A stretch of 64,000 nt of DNA. It comes from Acidaminobacter sp. JC074 (GTDB taxonomy: Bacteria; Bacillota; Clostridia; Peptostreptococcales; Acidaminobacteraceae). Each line of letters starts with the position of its first letter. Position 1 is the stretch's first letter. The position numbers and the translations under genes are program-made. Shown here one piece after another: positions 1 through 7,761 of this stretch. The stretch covers positions 124,001 through 188,000 of the forward strand of contig NZ_VANV01000004.1 of the NCBI RefSeq assembly GCF_022496765.1. The letters run 5' to 3'. A model generated the notes under the pieces. The model searched no databases, had not been told where the DNA came from, and saw only the letters and a program-made list of their open reading frames with translations.

Positions 1-140
1 ATAATTTCAAAGATGCATTAGAGTTTGCAGTTGCTGCTTCTGCTCTAAAGCATACAATTCCAGGAGACTATAACATGGTTTCTGTTGAAGAAGTAGAAGC
101 CCTAGCTGGTGGCGATGCTTCTGGTAGAGTACAAAGATAG
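1..140 (+). CDS. kdgK: 2-dehydro-3-deoxygluconokinase, C-terminal end (partial)
   Basis: An open frame enters from the left edge (in-frame codons start at base 3) and stops at TAG 138-140, giving about 45 C-terminal residues. They include [21 protein letters not shown] spacing (seen here as [14 protein letters not shown]) and a SGRVQR end, which is the typical tail of PfkB-fold KDG kinases. The enzyme phosphorylates 2-keto-3-deoxygluconate to KDPG, the last specific step shared by the KduI/KduD and Uxa routes encoded further right, so the context agrees. The catalytic core is outside the window; another PfkB sugar kinase is possible. Confidence 0.72.
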   Translation, partial: NFKDALEFAVAASALKHTIPGDYNMVSVEEVEALAGGDASGRVQR

Positions 141-142
141 TT

Positions 143-172
143 AAAAGCCAATCATCGTATTGGCTTTCTTTT
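143..172 (+). terminator. Intrinsic terminator after kdgK
   Basis: A perfect 9-bp stem (AAAGCCAAT 144-152 with ATTGGCTTT 159-167, 6-nt loop) is followed by CTTTT. It lies 3 nt after the kdgK stop and ends 18 nt before the next start codon. Confidence 0.85.
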
Positions 173-189
173 GTATTAAGGAGGATAAT

Positions 190-795
190 GTGAAAATCGA
201 TTTGCACGTACACAGTAAAGAATATTCAGCTTGTTCCAGTCAAAGTATATATGAACAGGTTCAAGCTGGCATTGATAAGGGGCTAGATGGCTTGGTATTT
301 ACCAATCACCATAAGTTTTTAGATAAAGAACTTATTGAGGCCCTTAATGAATCTTATGCTCCTTTTAAAGTTTTTAATGGTATAGAAATCACTGTATCCA
401 CACCGAGAGGTTCTGAAGATATTTTAGTTATCGGCCTTCATGATAAAAGACTTGAAAGTTCAGAGTGGATTTATGAAGACCTCCATGAGTTTGTGACAGA
501 GTCAGGTGGCTTTATAGGTCTTGCACATCCTTATAGGTTTCAAGATTACATTGCAGTAGACGTTGAAAATTTCAAACCTCATGCCATTGAAGTATCTTCA
601 AGTAACTTAAAGGACGAAGATATTGATAAGCGCATAAGTTTGGCAAATAAATTATCATGTCATATAATGAGCAACTCTGATGGTCATCATAATGGTGCAA
701 TAGGCTCATATTTCAATATCTTTTTAGATCCAATTGCTAATGAAAAAGACTTGGTCCAAGCTTTAATAGGTGGTAGATTTATGATAAAAGAATAG
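190..795 (+). CDS. PHP-domain metal-dependent phosphoesterase
   Basis: 201 residues starting at GTG 190, chosen because AAGGAGG (about 179-184) sits just before it; an upstream in-frame TTG at 160 falls inside the preceding terminator. The N-terminus reads KIDLHVHS, the first PHP metal motif (HxH), followed by TNHH near residue 48, AHPYR near 118 and NSDGHH near 165, so the metal-ligand set of the PHP fold is present. PHP proteins hydrolyse phosphoester bonds with a multinuclear metal site; the substrate cannot be told. It is not the CehA-type PHP found at 14.96 kb. Its position after kdgK, behind a terminator, suggests its own promoter or partial read-through. Confidence 0.75.
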   Translation: MKIDLHVHSKEYSACSSQSIYEQVQAGIDKGLDGLVFTNHHKFLDKELIEALNESYAPFKVFNGIEITVSTPRGSEDILVIGLHDKRLESSEWIYEDLHEFVTESGGFIGLAHPYRFQDYIAVDVENFKPHAIEVSSSNLKDEDIDKRISLANKLSCHIMSNSDGHHNGAIGSYFNIFLDPIANEKDLVQALIGGRFMIKE

Positions 796-954
796 TATTC
801 TCTATATAATAAAAGTAATATATTATTCGTATGATAAAAGTTAAAATAATTTACTTTATTCATATGTAAAAAGTCAAATATACATATATTATTCCTATGA
901 ATAAAGTTGAAGTTTGCTCTGTGTAATGATAAAATGTTGGTGAGGAGTGGTACA

Positions 955-2265
955 ATGAAAAGAAGATTAACTGCTGATTTACTGAAGTGGAAGCAAGAAA
1001 GCGCTAGAAAACCTTTGATGGTTATTGGCGCAAGGCAAGTTGGCAAGACATACAGCATTAATGAGTTTTGCACAGAACAATACCAGGAGTATATATATTT
1101 AAATCTCGATAAAGACAAGGATATAGTACAAATATTTGAAGAGTCTATTGATCCTGATGAAATAATAAGGAATTTGGGGTTATATAGAGGAAAAGCTATA
1201 GATGCAAGCAATACGATAATATTTATTGATGAAGTTCAAGTTTCAGAAAGAGCCATAACATCTTTAAAATATTTTGCTGAACATAAGTTGGATTATAAAA
1301 TAATTGTAGCTGGATCTCTATTAGGTGTGGCTTTAAATAGGTTTAAGAGTTCTTATCCAGTTGGTAAAGTAGAGCGTTTGTATATGTATCCTATGGATTT
1401 CGAAGAGTTTCTATGGGCAATTGATGAGAAAATGCTGTCTGATGAAATTAAAAAACATTTTACTTTGGATCAGAAGATATTTAATGTGATACACGAAAAA
1501 CTCTTAAAGTTATACAAAGATTTTTTGTATGTTGGTGGCATGCCAGAGTCAGTATTATCATATAAAGAAGCTAAAGGTGACTTGAATCACTATAACAGCA
1601 AGATAAAGAAAACCATCATTGAGGATTACATAGCTGATATGAGTAAATACACAACAAATGCGGAATCTATTAAGGTGAATCAAGTTTATCAATCGATTCC
1701 TATTCAGCTAGGCAGTGATAATCATAGGTTTAACTATAAGCTGGTATCTGATAAAGGCAAGAAAGCTTATTTTGGTACTGCTATTGAGTGGTTGATACAA
1801 AGCAAACTTGTTCACAAAGTTACTTTAATTGAAACACCTAAAATACCCTTAAAGGCCTATCATAAAGAAAATATGTTCAAAGTTTATATGAATGATGTTG
1901 GTCTGTTGATGGAGCTAGCCGATATGACACCATTAGATATAAATGCATCAGGTTCAAAGCTATACTCAGGTATGATAACGGAAAATTATGTTGCTCAAAT
2001 GCTAGCAAAGAATTTTAGTCTGTATTACTGGCGCTCTGGAAACACTGCTGAAATTGACTTTTTAATCAATGTAGGAGGTCATATAATTCCAGTAGAAGTC
2101 AAAGCATCAACGAACACAAAATCTAAGGCTTTGAAGGTATACATTGAAAAGTATAATCCTAATTATGCAATTAAAATATCAGCAAAAAACTTTGGATTTA
2201 GTAATGGAATAAAATCAGTGCCACTGTATGCAGTACATTTATTAGGGCATTTAAAAAAGCATTGA
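955..2265 (+). CDS. AAA-type ATPase with DUF4143 C-terminal domain
   Basis: 436 residues. Start ATG 955 is chosen for the GGTGAGGAG ribosome binding site at about 938-946; the frame is open upstream to 907 but without such a site. Residues 1-130 hold an ATPase domain with Walker A GARQVGKT and Walker B IIFIDEVQ. The C-terminal part has the DUF4143 pattern ENYVAQML, YYWRS, EIDFLI and PVEVKAS, a restriction-nuclease-like fold. These proteins are widespread, often patchy in distribution, and of unknown cellular role. The gene stands alone and converges on the glycosidase at 3991, so it is probably unrelated to the sugar genes. Confidence 0.88.
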   Translation: MKRRLTADLLKWKQESARKPLMVIGARQVGKTYSINEFCTEQYQEYIYLNLDKDKDIVQIFEESIDPDEIIRNLGLYRGKAIDASNTIIFIDEVQVSERAITSLKYFAEHKLDYKIIVAGSLLGVALNRFKSSYPVGKVERLYMYPMDFEEFLWAIDEKMLSDEIKKHFTLDQKIFNVIHEKLLKLYKDFLYVGGMPESVLSYKEAKGDLNHYNSKIKKTIIEDYIADMSKYTTNAESIKVNQVYQSIPIQLGSDNHRFNYKLVSDKGKKAYFGTAIEWLIQSKLVHKVTLIETPKIPLKAYHKENMFKVYMNDVGLLMELADMTPLDINASGSKLYSGMITENYVAQMLAKNFSLYYWRSGNTAEIDFLINVGGHIIPVEVKASTNTKSKALKVYIEKYNPNYAIKISAKNFGFSNGIKSVPLYAVHLLGHLKKH

Positions 2266-2280
2266 GAAATCAATGCTTTT
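2255..2280. terminator. Bidirectional terminator between convergent genes
   Basis: A perfect 10-bp stem, AAAAGCATTG (2255-2264) with CAATGCTTTT (2271-2280) and a 6-nt loop, carries A-tracts and T-tracts on both sides so it can work in either direction. It includes the stop codon of the ATPase gene and touches the stop of the glycosidase gene. Confidence 0.85.
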
Positions 2281-3991
2281 AAAATTCCAGTTTAAGTACA
2301 GGATAGAGTGAGTTAGTCCAACCGTAGTCTCTGATAGACTGATATCTGACTCTAAAATCGTAAGGTTCATGGACAATCCCTTTTCTATTGAGTTTACTTG
2401 GTGACTTTTGATTAGATGAATCATAGAATTCATAAAGTGTCCCATCTTTTTCATACCATTCTTCAATCATATCGGTGGTTTTCTTAGTGATTTCTTCTGC
2501 TAGATCGGTATAACCATAGTCTTTTAAACCTAAAATAATCAAGTAGGTGTAATTAACCCAGACAGGACCACGCCACATATCAGATCCAAAAGTAGCATCG
2601 TCTTTAGAAATACTTGGTATAGGATAGTTTGTGTTAAATGAGTTTTCATCTAATAAATGGTCTACAAGTCTTTTTGCCTGCTCTTCATTACATACACCTG
2701 CATAAAGGGGTAAGAATGACGATATAGCCTTTATCTTTTGAAGTTCATTTCTTGTGCGTTCAAAGTCGTAGTAAAAACCATCTTCTTCATCCCATAAAAG
2801 GTCGTTAATCGCCGATTTGATTTTATGATGGATGTCTCTCCAGTAATAAACATCATCCTTTAAACCAAGTTCATAGGCAAGTTCTGACATCAAGTGAGCT
2901 TCCTTGGCCATAAAGCAAGAAAAATCAATACTCTCTAGGATTTCCACATCATCAAATCTTGGTGAATTATCCATACCACATTCATCGCATTTACAAAGTA
3001 CATTTCTAGATATTTGCCATTCGAATAAGAAGTCACCATTATGATCTCTATTTTTCATAACCCATTCCAAATAAGCTTTAACCTTTGGATAAAAGTCTCT
3101 GACCTTATCTATATTTTTGGTATGTTTATATAATGAAGCAATACCAAAGGCAAAGACAGGTGGCTGAGTAATATCTGAATTTTTAAATGGTGTCGCCATA
3201 TGTGGTATAAAGCCATTTTTGTCTTGAGTATCAAGCATGGCTTGAATGGAATCCCATGCCAAGTCCTCAGAAATATACTTGTTGCCAAGTGAATGAAAAA
3301 CTGAGTCCCATAACCATATGTTTTTATGAGGTACCCTATCCGGTGTTGTAGACCTAACCGTGAACTGACCCTCTGGTGAATAGATTTGAGATTTCATAAC
3401 TGAGAAGCACTTATTGAGGACCTCTTTTTCCTTTGAATCAAACTTAGAAAAGTCAGGAAGACTTTTAAAGTAAGCATATTTGTCAGAAATAAGAGCTTGA
3501 AAATCAAATGTAAGTGCTTTTTCGACTTGATCATGTGCATCTTGTAGATGTCTCTTGCTGATGCATAGTGCAAATGTGACATAGTTCTTGTGGAAGACTT
3601 TTTTTAGACAAATATGATCATCATGTGTATTGATTGTTTGCATATCATGCGTTTGACTTGGAAATATCCCAGCTTCAGAAAAGATGTAAGGGACATTATC
3701 TTTATGGGCGCGACCTAATAAGGTGTTTTCATTTACCATCATAATCTCAAGTAAGGACTCTTTTTCCTGTAGGATGTTTGCCAGTATCATATCTGATGAA
3801 ACAAGTTTGTATGAAACATTTCTTACTTTCTTCATAGAAAATCTTAACTTGATCCTATCCTCAGTGTTAAAATCAATGCCAATGGCATCAGCAGCAAGCA
3901 TACCAACTATGCTTTTTGAGTAAGTGTTTACATCATTTAGGCCAGAATATGCAAAGATGCAACCTGGACTCCATTTCTTAGGTAGATTCAT
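2279..3991 (-). CDS. Trehalase/GH63-like (alpha/alpha)6-barrel glycosidase
   Basis: 570 residues, no signal peptide, so cytoplasmic. The second half has the six-hairpin glycosidase signature: NIWLWDSVFHSLG, a GFIPHMATP stretch, NSPRFDD, and MWRGPVWVNYTYLIILGL, the pattern of GH37/GH63-type enzymes and their relatives. The N-terminal ~200 residues form a beta-rich domain. Such enzymes cleave alpha-glucosidic or related linkages; the true substrate is not evident, and in this pectin locus an oligosaccharide side-chain activity is plausible (inference). It is divergent from an AraC regulator at 4096, whose putative operator repeats lie between them, and is therefore probably its target. Confidence 0.75.
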   Translation of the reverse strand: MNLPKKWSPGCIFAYSGLNDVNTYSKSIVGMLAADAIGIDFNTEDRIKLRFSMKKVRNVSYKLVSSDMILANILQEKESLLEIMMVNENTLLGRAHKDNVPYIFSEAGIFPSQTHDMQTINTHDDHICLKKVFHKNYVTFALCISKRHLQDAHDQVEKALTFDFQALISDKYAYFKSLPDFSKFDSKEKEVLNKCFSVMKSQIYSPEGQFTVRSTTPDRVPHKNIWLWDSVFHSLGNKYISEDLAWDSIQAMLDTQDKNGFIPHMATPFKNSDITQPPVFAFGIASLYKHTKNIDKVRDFYPKVKAYLEWVMKNRDHNGDFLFEWQISRNVLCKCDECGMDNSPRFDDVEILESIDFSCFMAKEAHLMSELAYELGLKDDVYYWRDIHHKIKSAINDLLWDEEDGFYYDFERTRNELQKIKAISSFLPLYAGVCNEEQAKRLVDHLLDENSFNTNYPIPSISKDDATFGSDMWRGPVWVNYTYLIILGLKDYGYTDLAEEITKKTTDMIEEWYEKDGTLYEFYDSSNQKSPSKLNRKGIVHEPYDFRVRYQSIRDYGWTNSLYPVLKLEF

Positions 3992-4018
3992 TTTTCTCTC
4001 CTTTATTATTTGATATTT

Positions 4019-4085
4019 GTATTATACTGCTGTAAAATATCTTAAAACAGGTAGTATTCTGCTATAAATTTATATTATTCTGCTT
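4019..4085. promoter_or_regulatory. Three direct repeats, candidate AraC operator
   Basis: Three copies of a TATT(A/C)TRCTGCT-like element occur at 4019-4032, 4051-4064 and 4074-4085. Their TGC cores are spaced 32 and 21 bp, i.e. three and two helical turns. They fill the gap between the divergent glycosidase and AraC genes, so they are the natural site for that regulator. Binding itself is inference. Confidence 0.5.
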
Positions 4086-4095
4086 AGGAGCTGTC

Positions 4096-4932
4096 ATGAA
4101 AGAAAAATTTGAATACAATTTACCCATTAGAATGACTGTTCAAAGTCATCATAAAATATTGGTTGTCTATCACTGGCACAAGAATTTCGAGTTTATAAAA
4201 GTACTTTCTGGTAAGGTACTTGTTCGACTAGACGGTCATAATTTTATTGGTCATAAAAATGATATTATTTTTGTACCATGTAAGAAATTACATGGCATTG
4301 AAAGCTTAGATGATGATGCAGCTATACTAGGTATAGTGGTTGAAAGAAAATACATATCCAGTCTTTTAGAAGCTTATGAAACTAAAAGGCAAGTTGATTA
4401 TTTACTAGATAATAAACAGGTAGATCATGTTTATGATATGAACCATGAACTTTGGCATAAGGTTAATCAGTCTGTTGAAAATATGTATAAAATCTACATG
4501 GAGAAAGACTTACTTTATGAACTGGCCTTAAAAGAGCAGCTCTTTAAGGTTATGAGAGAAATATTTTTATATCATCACAAGAGTCTGTCTGTTGATCGTT
4601 TATCAGGTGAGGAACTGCTTTTAATAGAACCTGCAATCAATTACATGATGCTTCATTATCAGGAGAAAATTACAGTGGAGAACTTAAGCCAAGCAGTCAA
4701 CATGTCCTCTTCGCATTTCTCTCGCTTATTCAAGAAGGTAACAGATCAAACCCCCATGAATTATCTTTTGGACATTCGCATGAAAGAAGCCATGAAGCTT
4801 TTAAGAGACAGCCATGAAAGTATTACAAGTGTTGCCTTTGATTGTGGCTTTAAATCTATTGGTTACTTTACAAAAACATTTACTGCTTATGTAGGTGTGC
4901 CACCTAGAGCATACAGAAAACAGGTCACTTAG
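4096..4932 (+). CDS. AraC-family transcriptional regulator
   Basis: 278 residues, start ATG 4096 behind AGGAG at about 4086-4090. Residues 1-100 form a cupin sensor (HWHKNFEFIKVLSGKVLVRLDG). Residues ~175-278 hold two helix-turn-helix units (VENLSQAVNMSSSHFSRLFKKVT and ITSVAFDCGFKSIGYFTKTF) ending in the usual PRAYRK. It should sense a small sugar-derived ligand and activate the divergent glycosidase gene. Its 3' end overlaps the converging GH43-like gene by 4 bp. Confidence 0.88.
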   Translation: MKEKFEYNLPIRMTVQSHHKILVVYHWHKNFEFIKVLSGKVLVRLDGHNFIGHKNDIIFVPCKKLHGIESLDDDAAILGIVVERKYISSLLEAYETKRQVDYLLDNKQVDHVYDMNHELWHKVNQSVENMYKIYMEKDLLYELALKEQLFKVMREIFLYHHKSLSVDRLSGEELLLIEPAINYMMLHYQEKITVENLSQAVNMSSSHFSRLFKKVTDQTPMNYLLDIRMKEAMKLLRDSHESITSVAFDCGFKSIGYFTKTFTAYVGVPPRAYRKQVT

Positions 4933-4941
4933 ACCTGTTTT
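4917..4941. terminator. Bidirectional terminator inside overlapping gene ends
   Basis: Perfect 10-bp stem AAAACAGGTC (4917-4926) / GACCTGTTTT (4932-4941) with a 5-nt loop. The loop region carries the stop codons of both convergent genes (TAG 4930-4932 on plus; TTA 4929-4931 for minus). A-tract before and T-tract after make it usable from both sides. Confidence 0.85.
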
Positions 4942-5738
4942 AATATATCCTTTATTTTGATGACGGATCCATGTCTTGCATCCTTTGGTATGTCAAACTT
5001 TGTAAATTCCTCCCATGAATTATTGAGTTCTGCTCCACCATAAAAAGGTTCAGAAAAGTAGTCATAAAGCATAAGAAGCTTGTCTTCTACTTGATAAACC
5101 GTTGGACCTTCTACCAGTTCAGAAAGAAACATATCACTAATACTATTAAAGGGACCTAAAGCAGAATGTGATTTAGCAGTTCTGAGTCTCTTATAATCAG
5201 TGCCTTTTTTATTTTCGCCTCTTTCGTCTTTAAATGTCATCAAGTACTCATCATTGTGATAGATTATATTGGCATCGATCACATTGTATCCTGGATCAAA
5301 TAGAATAAAAGGATCAGAGAAACTTTTGAAGTCAGGTGTTTTGACTGCCCATATTCTGTGGCCATTTTCCTTTTTACCGACAGTAGATGACCAAAAGATG
5401 ACATAGACTTTAGTCTTATGGTCATAGATACATTCTGGAGCCCACGCATTTCGTGTGTTTTCAACACTTCCCATAACATCTATAAGTTCCTGATCAGACC
5501 AATGAATCAAGTCCCAAGAGGTGGCATGAACGATTTTTGTAGATGCCCAGCTGTCTGTAAACAATAAATGATAAAGTCCTCCTTGGTCTTGAAAAATAAA
5601 GGGATCTCTTACACTTTTATTGCCGACATGACATTCTAAAATGGCTTCTTCACTATAGGGTTTGAACTTGTAACCGTCTTCACTAATAGCATAAAATAAT
5701 GCTTCTTTTTCTGTTTTAAAATATGAAAATAAATACAT
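4929..5738 (-). CDS. GH43-like five-bladed beta-propeller glycosidase
   Basis: 269 residues, no signal peptide. The three acidic residues expected in GH43-type propellers are visible: Asp45 in SVRDPFIF (base), Asp155 in YNVIDANIIY (pKa modulator) and Glu210 in VEGPTVY (acid). WAPECIY near residue 99 is also typical. GH43 enzymes mostly remove arabinose, xylose or galactose from side chains, which suits arabinan/galactan branches of rhamnogalacturonan. The gene is divergent from kduI, sharing the operator region at 5739-5945. Exact specificity cannot be read from sequence. Confidence 0.75.
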   Translation of the reverse strand: MYLFSYFKTEKEALFYAISEDGYKFKPYSEEAILECHVGNKSVRDPFIFQDQGGLYHLLFTDSWASTKIVHATSWDLIHWSDQELIDVMGSVENTRNAWAPECIYDHKTKVYVIFWSSTVGKKENGHRIWAVKTPDFKSFSDPFILFDPGYNVIDANIIYHNDEYLMTFKDERGENKKGTDYKRLRTAKSHSALGPFNSISDMFLSELVEGPTVYQVEDKLLMLYDYFSEPFYGGAELNNSWEEFTKFDIPKDARHGSVIKIKDILKQV

Positions 5739-5800
5739 AGTACCTCCGAAAAAAGCATAATCAATTAGGATAACTTTGTCTAGAAACTAGTTTTAAATAG

Positions 5801-5856
5801 TCGGATTATGCAAATGATAATAGCATTGTGCAAACAATCGTTACAAGATATGCACA
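5801..5856. promoter_or_regulatory. Three phased TATGCAA-type repeats, candidate AraC operator
   Basis: TTATGCAAA (5806-5814), TTGTGCAAA (5826-5834) and ATATGCACA (5848-5856) are direct repeats spaced 20 and 22 bp, two helical turns apart. The first is embedded in TCGGATTATGCAAA (5801-5814), a longer motif that recurs at 39228 and, in variant form, at 52361 and 52382. They lie in the divergent gap between the GH43-like gene and kduI. Confidence 0.55.
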
Positions 5857-5945
5857 CTTATTTATCTAAACTCACAAAATCCGGTAAGAATTTGTTCATC
5901 AAACGTTTTATTATGAAAGTAGTAAAAAAGAATAGGAGAGTACAA

Positions 5946-6785
5946 ATGATTATTAGAGAACCATCAAATTCGAAAGACGCAAAGCATTATACAACAGAGA
6001 GACTCCGAGATGAATTTCTGATTCAAGACCTGTTTATACCTGGAAAGATTAAGCGTGTTTACAGTCACATTGACAGAATTATTACCATGGGTTATTGTCC
6101 GCTTGAAAAACAGGAGTTAGGTGAAGAACTTGATATCATGGCAAATTTAGGCACTGATTACTTCCTTGAAAGACGTGAGTTAGGTGTTATCAATGTTGGT
6201 GGAAAAGGCATGATTACCGTTGACGGTAAGACATATACCATGAATCCAGAAGATGGTTTGTACGTGGGACAAGGCGCTAAAGAAGTCTACTTTGAGAGTG
6301 CTGATCAAAATGACCCGGCCAAGTTTTATACATTAAGTGCACCTGCACATTGTCATTATGATGACAAACACATAGATATTACAAAGGCAAAGCAGGTACC
6401 TTTAGGCGATCCTAGTCTTGCCAATCAAAGAACGATTTATCAATTTTTACATCCAGAAGTACTAGAAACATGCCAGTTGAGCATGGGACTGACTAAGATG
6501 AATGAAGGTAATGTATGGAATACAATGCCATGTCATACCCATGAAAGAAGAATGGAAGTTTATTTTTATTACAACCTTTCTGAAAATGATCTCGTTTTTC
6601 ATATGATGGGTCAACCAAATGAAACCAGACACATTATTATGAGAAATGAAGAAGCGGTTATTTCGCCATCATGGTCTATCCATTCTGGTTGCGGCAATAA
6701 AGCTTATAATTTTATTTGGGGTATGGTAGGCGAGAACAAGACGTTTAATGATATGGATCATATCGATATGAAAGATTTGAGGTAA
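5946..6785 (+). CDS. kduI: 5-keto-4-deoxyuronate isomerase
   Basis: 279 residues, the family length, starting at ATG 5946 behind AGGAG; the frame runs open upstream to 5808 but that stretch has no ribosome binding site and does not resemble KduI. It isomerises 4-deoxy-L-threo-5-hexosulose uronate, from unsaturated galacturonides, to 3-deoxy-D-glycero-2,5-hexodiulosonate. Zinc ligands are visible as His197, His199, Glu204 and His246 (CHTHE and SIHSG), matching the E. coli enzyme by one-residue offset. kduD follows after 2 nt, and KDG kinase lies at the left edge. Confidence 0.96.
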   Translation: MIIREPSNSKDAKHYTTERLRDEFLIQDLFIPGKIKRVYSHIDRIITMGYCPLEKQELGEELDIMANLGTDYFLERRELGVINVGGKGMITVDGKTYTMNPEDGLYVGQGAKEVYFESADQNDPAKFYTLSAPAHCHYDDKHIDITKAKQVPLGDPSLANQRTIYQFLHPEVLETCQLSMGLTKMNEGNVWNTMPCHTHERRMEVYFYYNLSENDLVFHMMGQPNETRHIIMRNEEAVISPSWSIHSGCGNKAYNFIWGMVGENKTFNDMDHIDMKDLR

Positions 6786-6787
6786 TT

Positions 6788-7549
6788 ATGTTAAATAAAT
6801 TTTCTTTAGAGGGTAAAGTTGCCATTGTAACTGGCTCGAGCAGAGGTCTTGGTCAAGGAATGGCTAAAGGACTTGCAGAGGCAGGTGCTCATATTGTTGG
6901 TGTCGATTATACAAATCAATCGGATGAAACAAAAGAAATCATTGAAGGATTAGGGAGAAAGTATCTTCATATTCAAGCAGACCTTATGTCTATTGACAAG
7001 CTGGATTTTATCGTTGAAGAATCAGTAAAGACATTTGGCCATATTGATATCTTAGTTAACAATGCTGGTATCATCAGAAGAGAAGATGCTATCAATTTTA
7101 CGGAAAAAGACTGGGATGATGTTATGGACATCAACGTCAAAACAGTTTTCTTCTTTTCACAAGCTGTTGCAAAGCAGTTTATGAAGCAGGGTACAGGAGG
7201 TAATATTGTCAACATCGCATCTATGCTTTCTTTCCAAGGTGGTATTAGAGTACCATCTTATACTGCAAGTAAGTCGGGTGTAATGGGCATTACAAGACTT
7301 ATGGCCAATGAATGGGCGAAAGATAATATCAATGTCAATGCCATTGCACCAGGTTATATGGCAACAGATAATACCACTGCACTTAGAGCAGATGAAAAGA
7401 GAAATGCTGAGATATTAGGTAGAATACCTGCAGCAAGATGGGGTGATCCAGAAGACTTGTCAGGACCTGTAGTATTTTTAGCATCAGATGCAGCAAGCTA
7501 TGTGAATGGTTATACATTAGCCGTAGATGGTGGGTGGTTAGCGAGATAG
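6788..7549 (+). CDS. kduD: 2-keto-3-deoxygluconate 5-dehydrogenase (SDR family)
   Basis: 253 residues. A short-chain dehydrogenase with cofactor motif TGSSRGLG (15-22), NNAG (91-94), catalytic Ser145, Tyr158 and Lys162 (YTASK). It reduces the product of KduI to 2-keto-3-deoxygluconate, which KdgK then phosphorylates. The ribosome binding site TTTGAGG lies in the last codons of kduI, so the two are translationally tight and clearly one operon. SDR families are broad, but linkage to kduI makes the assignment firm. A terminator follows. Confidence 0.93.
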   Translation: MLNKFSLEGKVAIVTGSSRGLGQGMAKGLAEAGAHIVGVDYTNQSDETKEIIEGLGRKYLHIQADLMSIDKLDFIVEESVKTFGHIDILVNNAGIIRREDAINFTEKDWDDVMDINVKTVFFFSQAVAKQFMKQGTGGNIVNIASMLSFQGGIRVPSYTASKSGVMGITRLMANEWAKDNINVNAIAPGYMATDNTTALRADEKRNAEILGRIPAARWGDPEDLSGPVVFLASDAASYVNGYTLAVDGGWLAR

Positions 7550-7555
7550 TTGATG

Positions 7556-7590
7556 AAGTCAATTCCAAGTGAGTTGACTTTATTTTATTA
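7556..7590 (+). terminator. Intrinsic terminator after kduD
   Basis: 7-bp stem AAGTCAA (7556-7562) / TTGACTT (7574-7580) with an 11-nt loop, followed by a T-rich run. Ends the kduI-kduD operon. Confidence 0.7.
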
Positions 7591-7761
7591 TCTAGGTCTT
7601 CGAGGGATTACATTTTTTTGCAGTAAATACAAAGCTTTGGGGGCATAGTGTACGATTTTAGTCTAAATACTAAAAAAGTATTAAGAGTGGGATTACTTTA
7701 TGAATTATCAGTGGTTTGATGCTACAATTATAAATATTTATATTTAGAATTAGGAGGCAAA

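Noticed and set aside
687..1211. 174-codon minus-strand open frame over the PHP/ATPase boundary
   Set aside because: Overlaps two well-supported genes, low-complexity translation, no ribosome binding site.
5896..5912. Second cre site near kduI (AAACGTTTT core)
   Set aside because: Only the central core fits; the outer TG/CA positions of the consensus are missing.
5808..5945. N-terminal extension of KduI (46 codons)
   Set aside because: The family starts at the ATG at 5946, which has a good ribosome binding site. The extension overlaps the operator repeats and lacks KduI similarity.
7611..7660. Sigma-D (flagellar-type) promoter upstream of the chemoreceptor
   Set aside because: TAAA followed 15 bp later by GCATAGTG matches the GCCGATAT box at too few positions.
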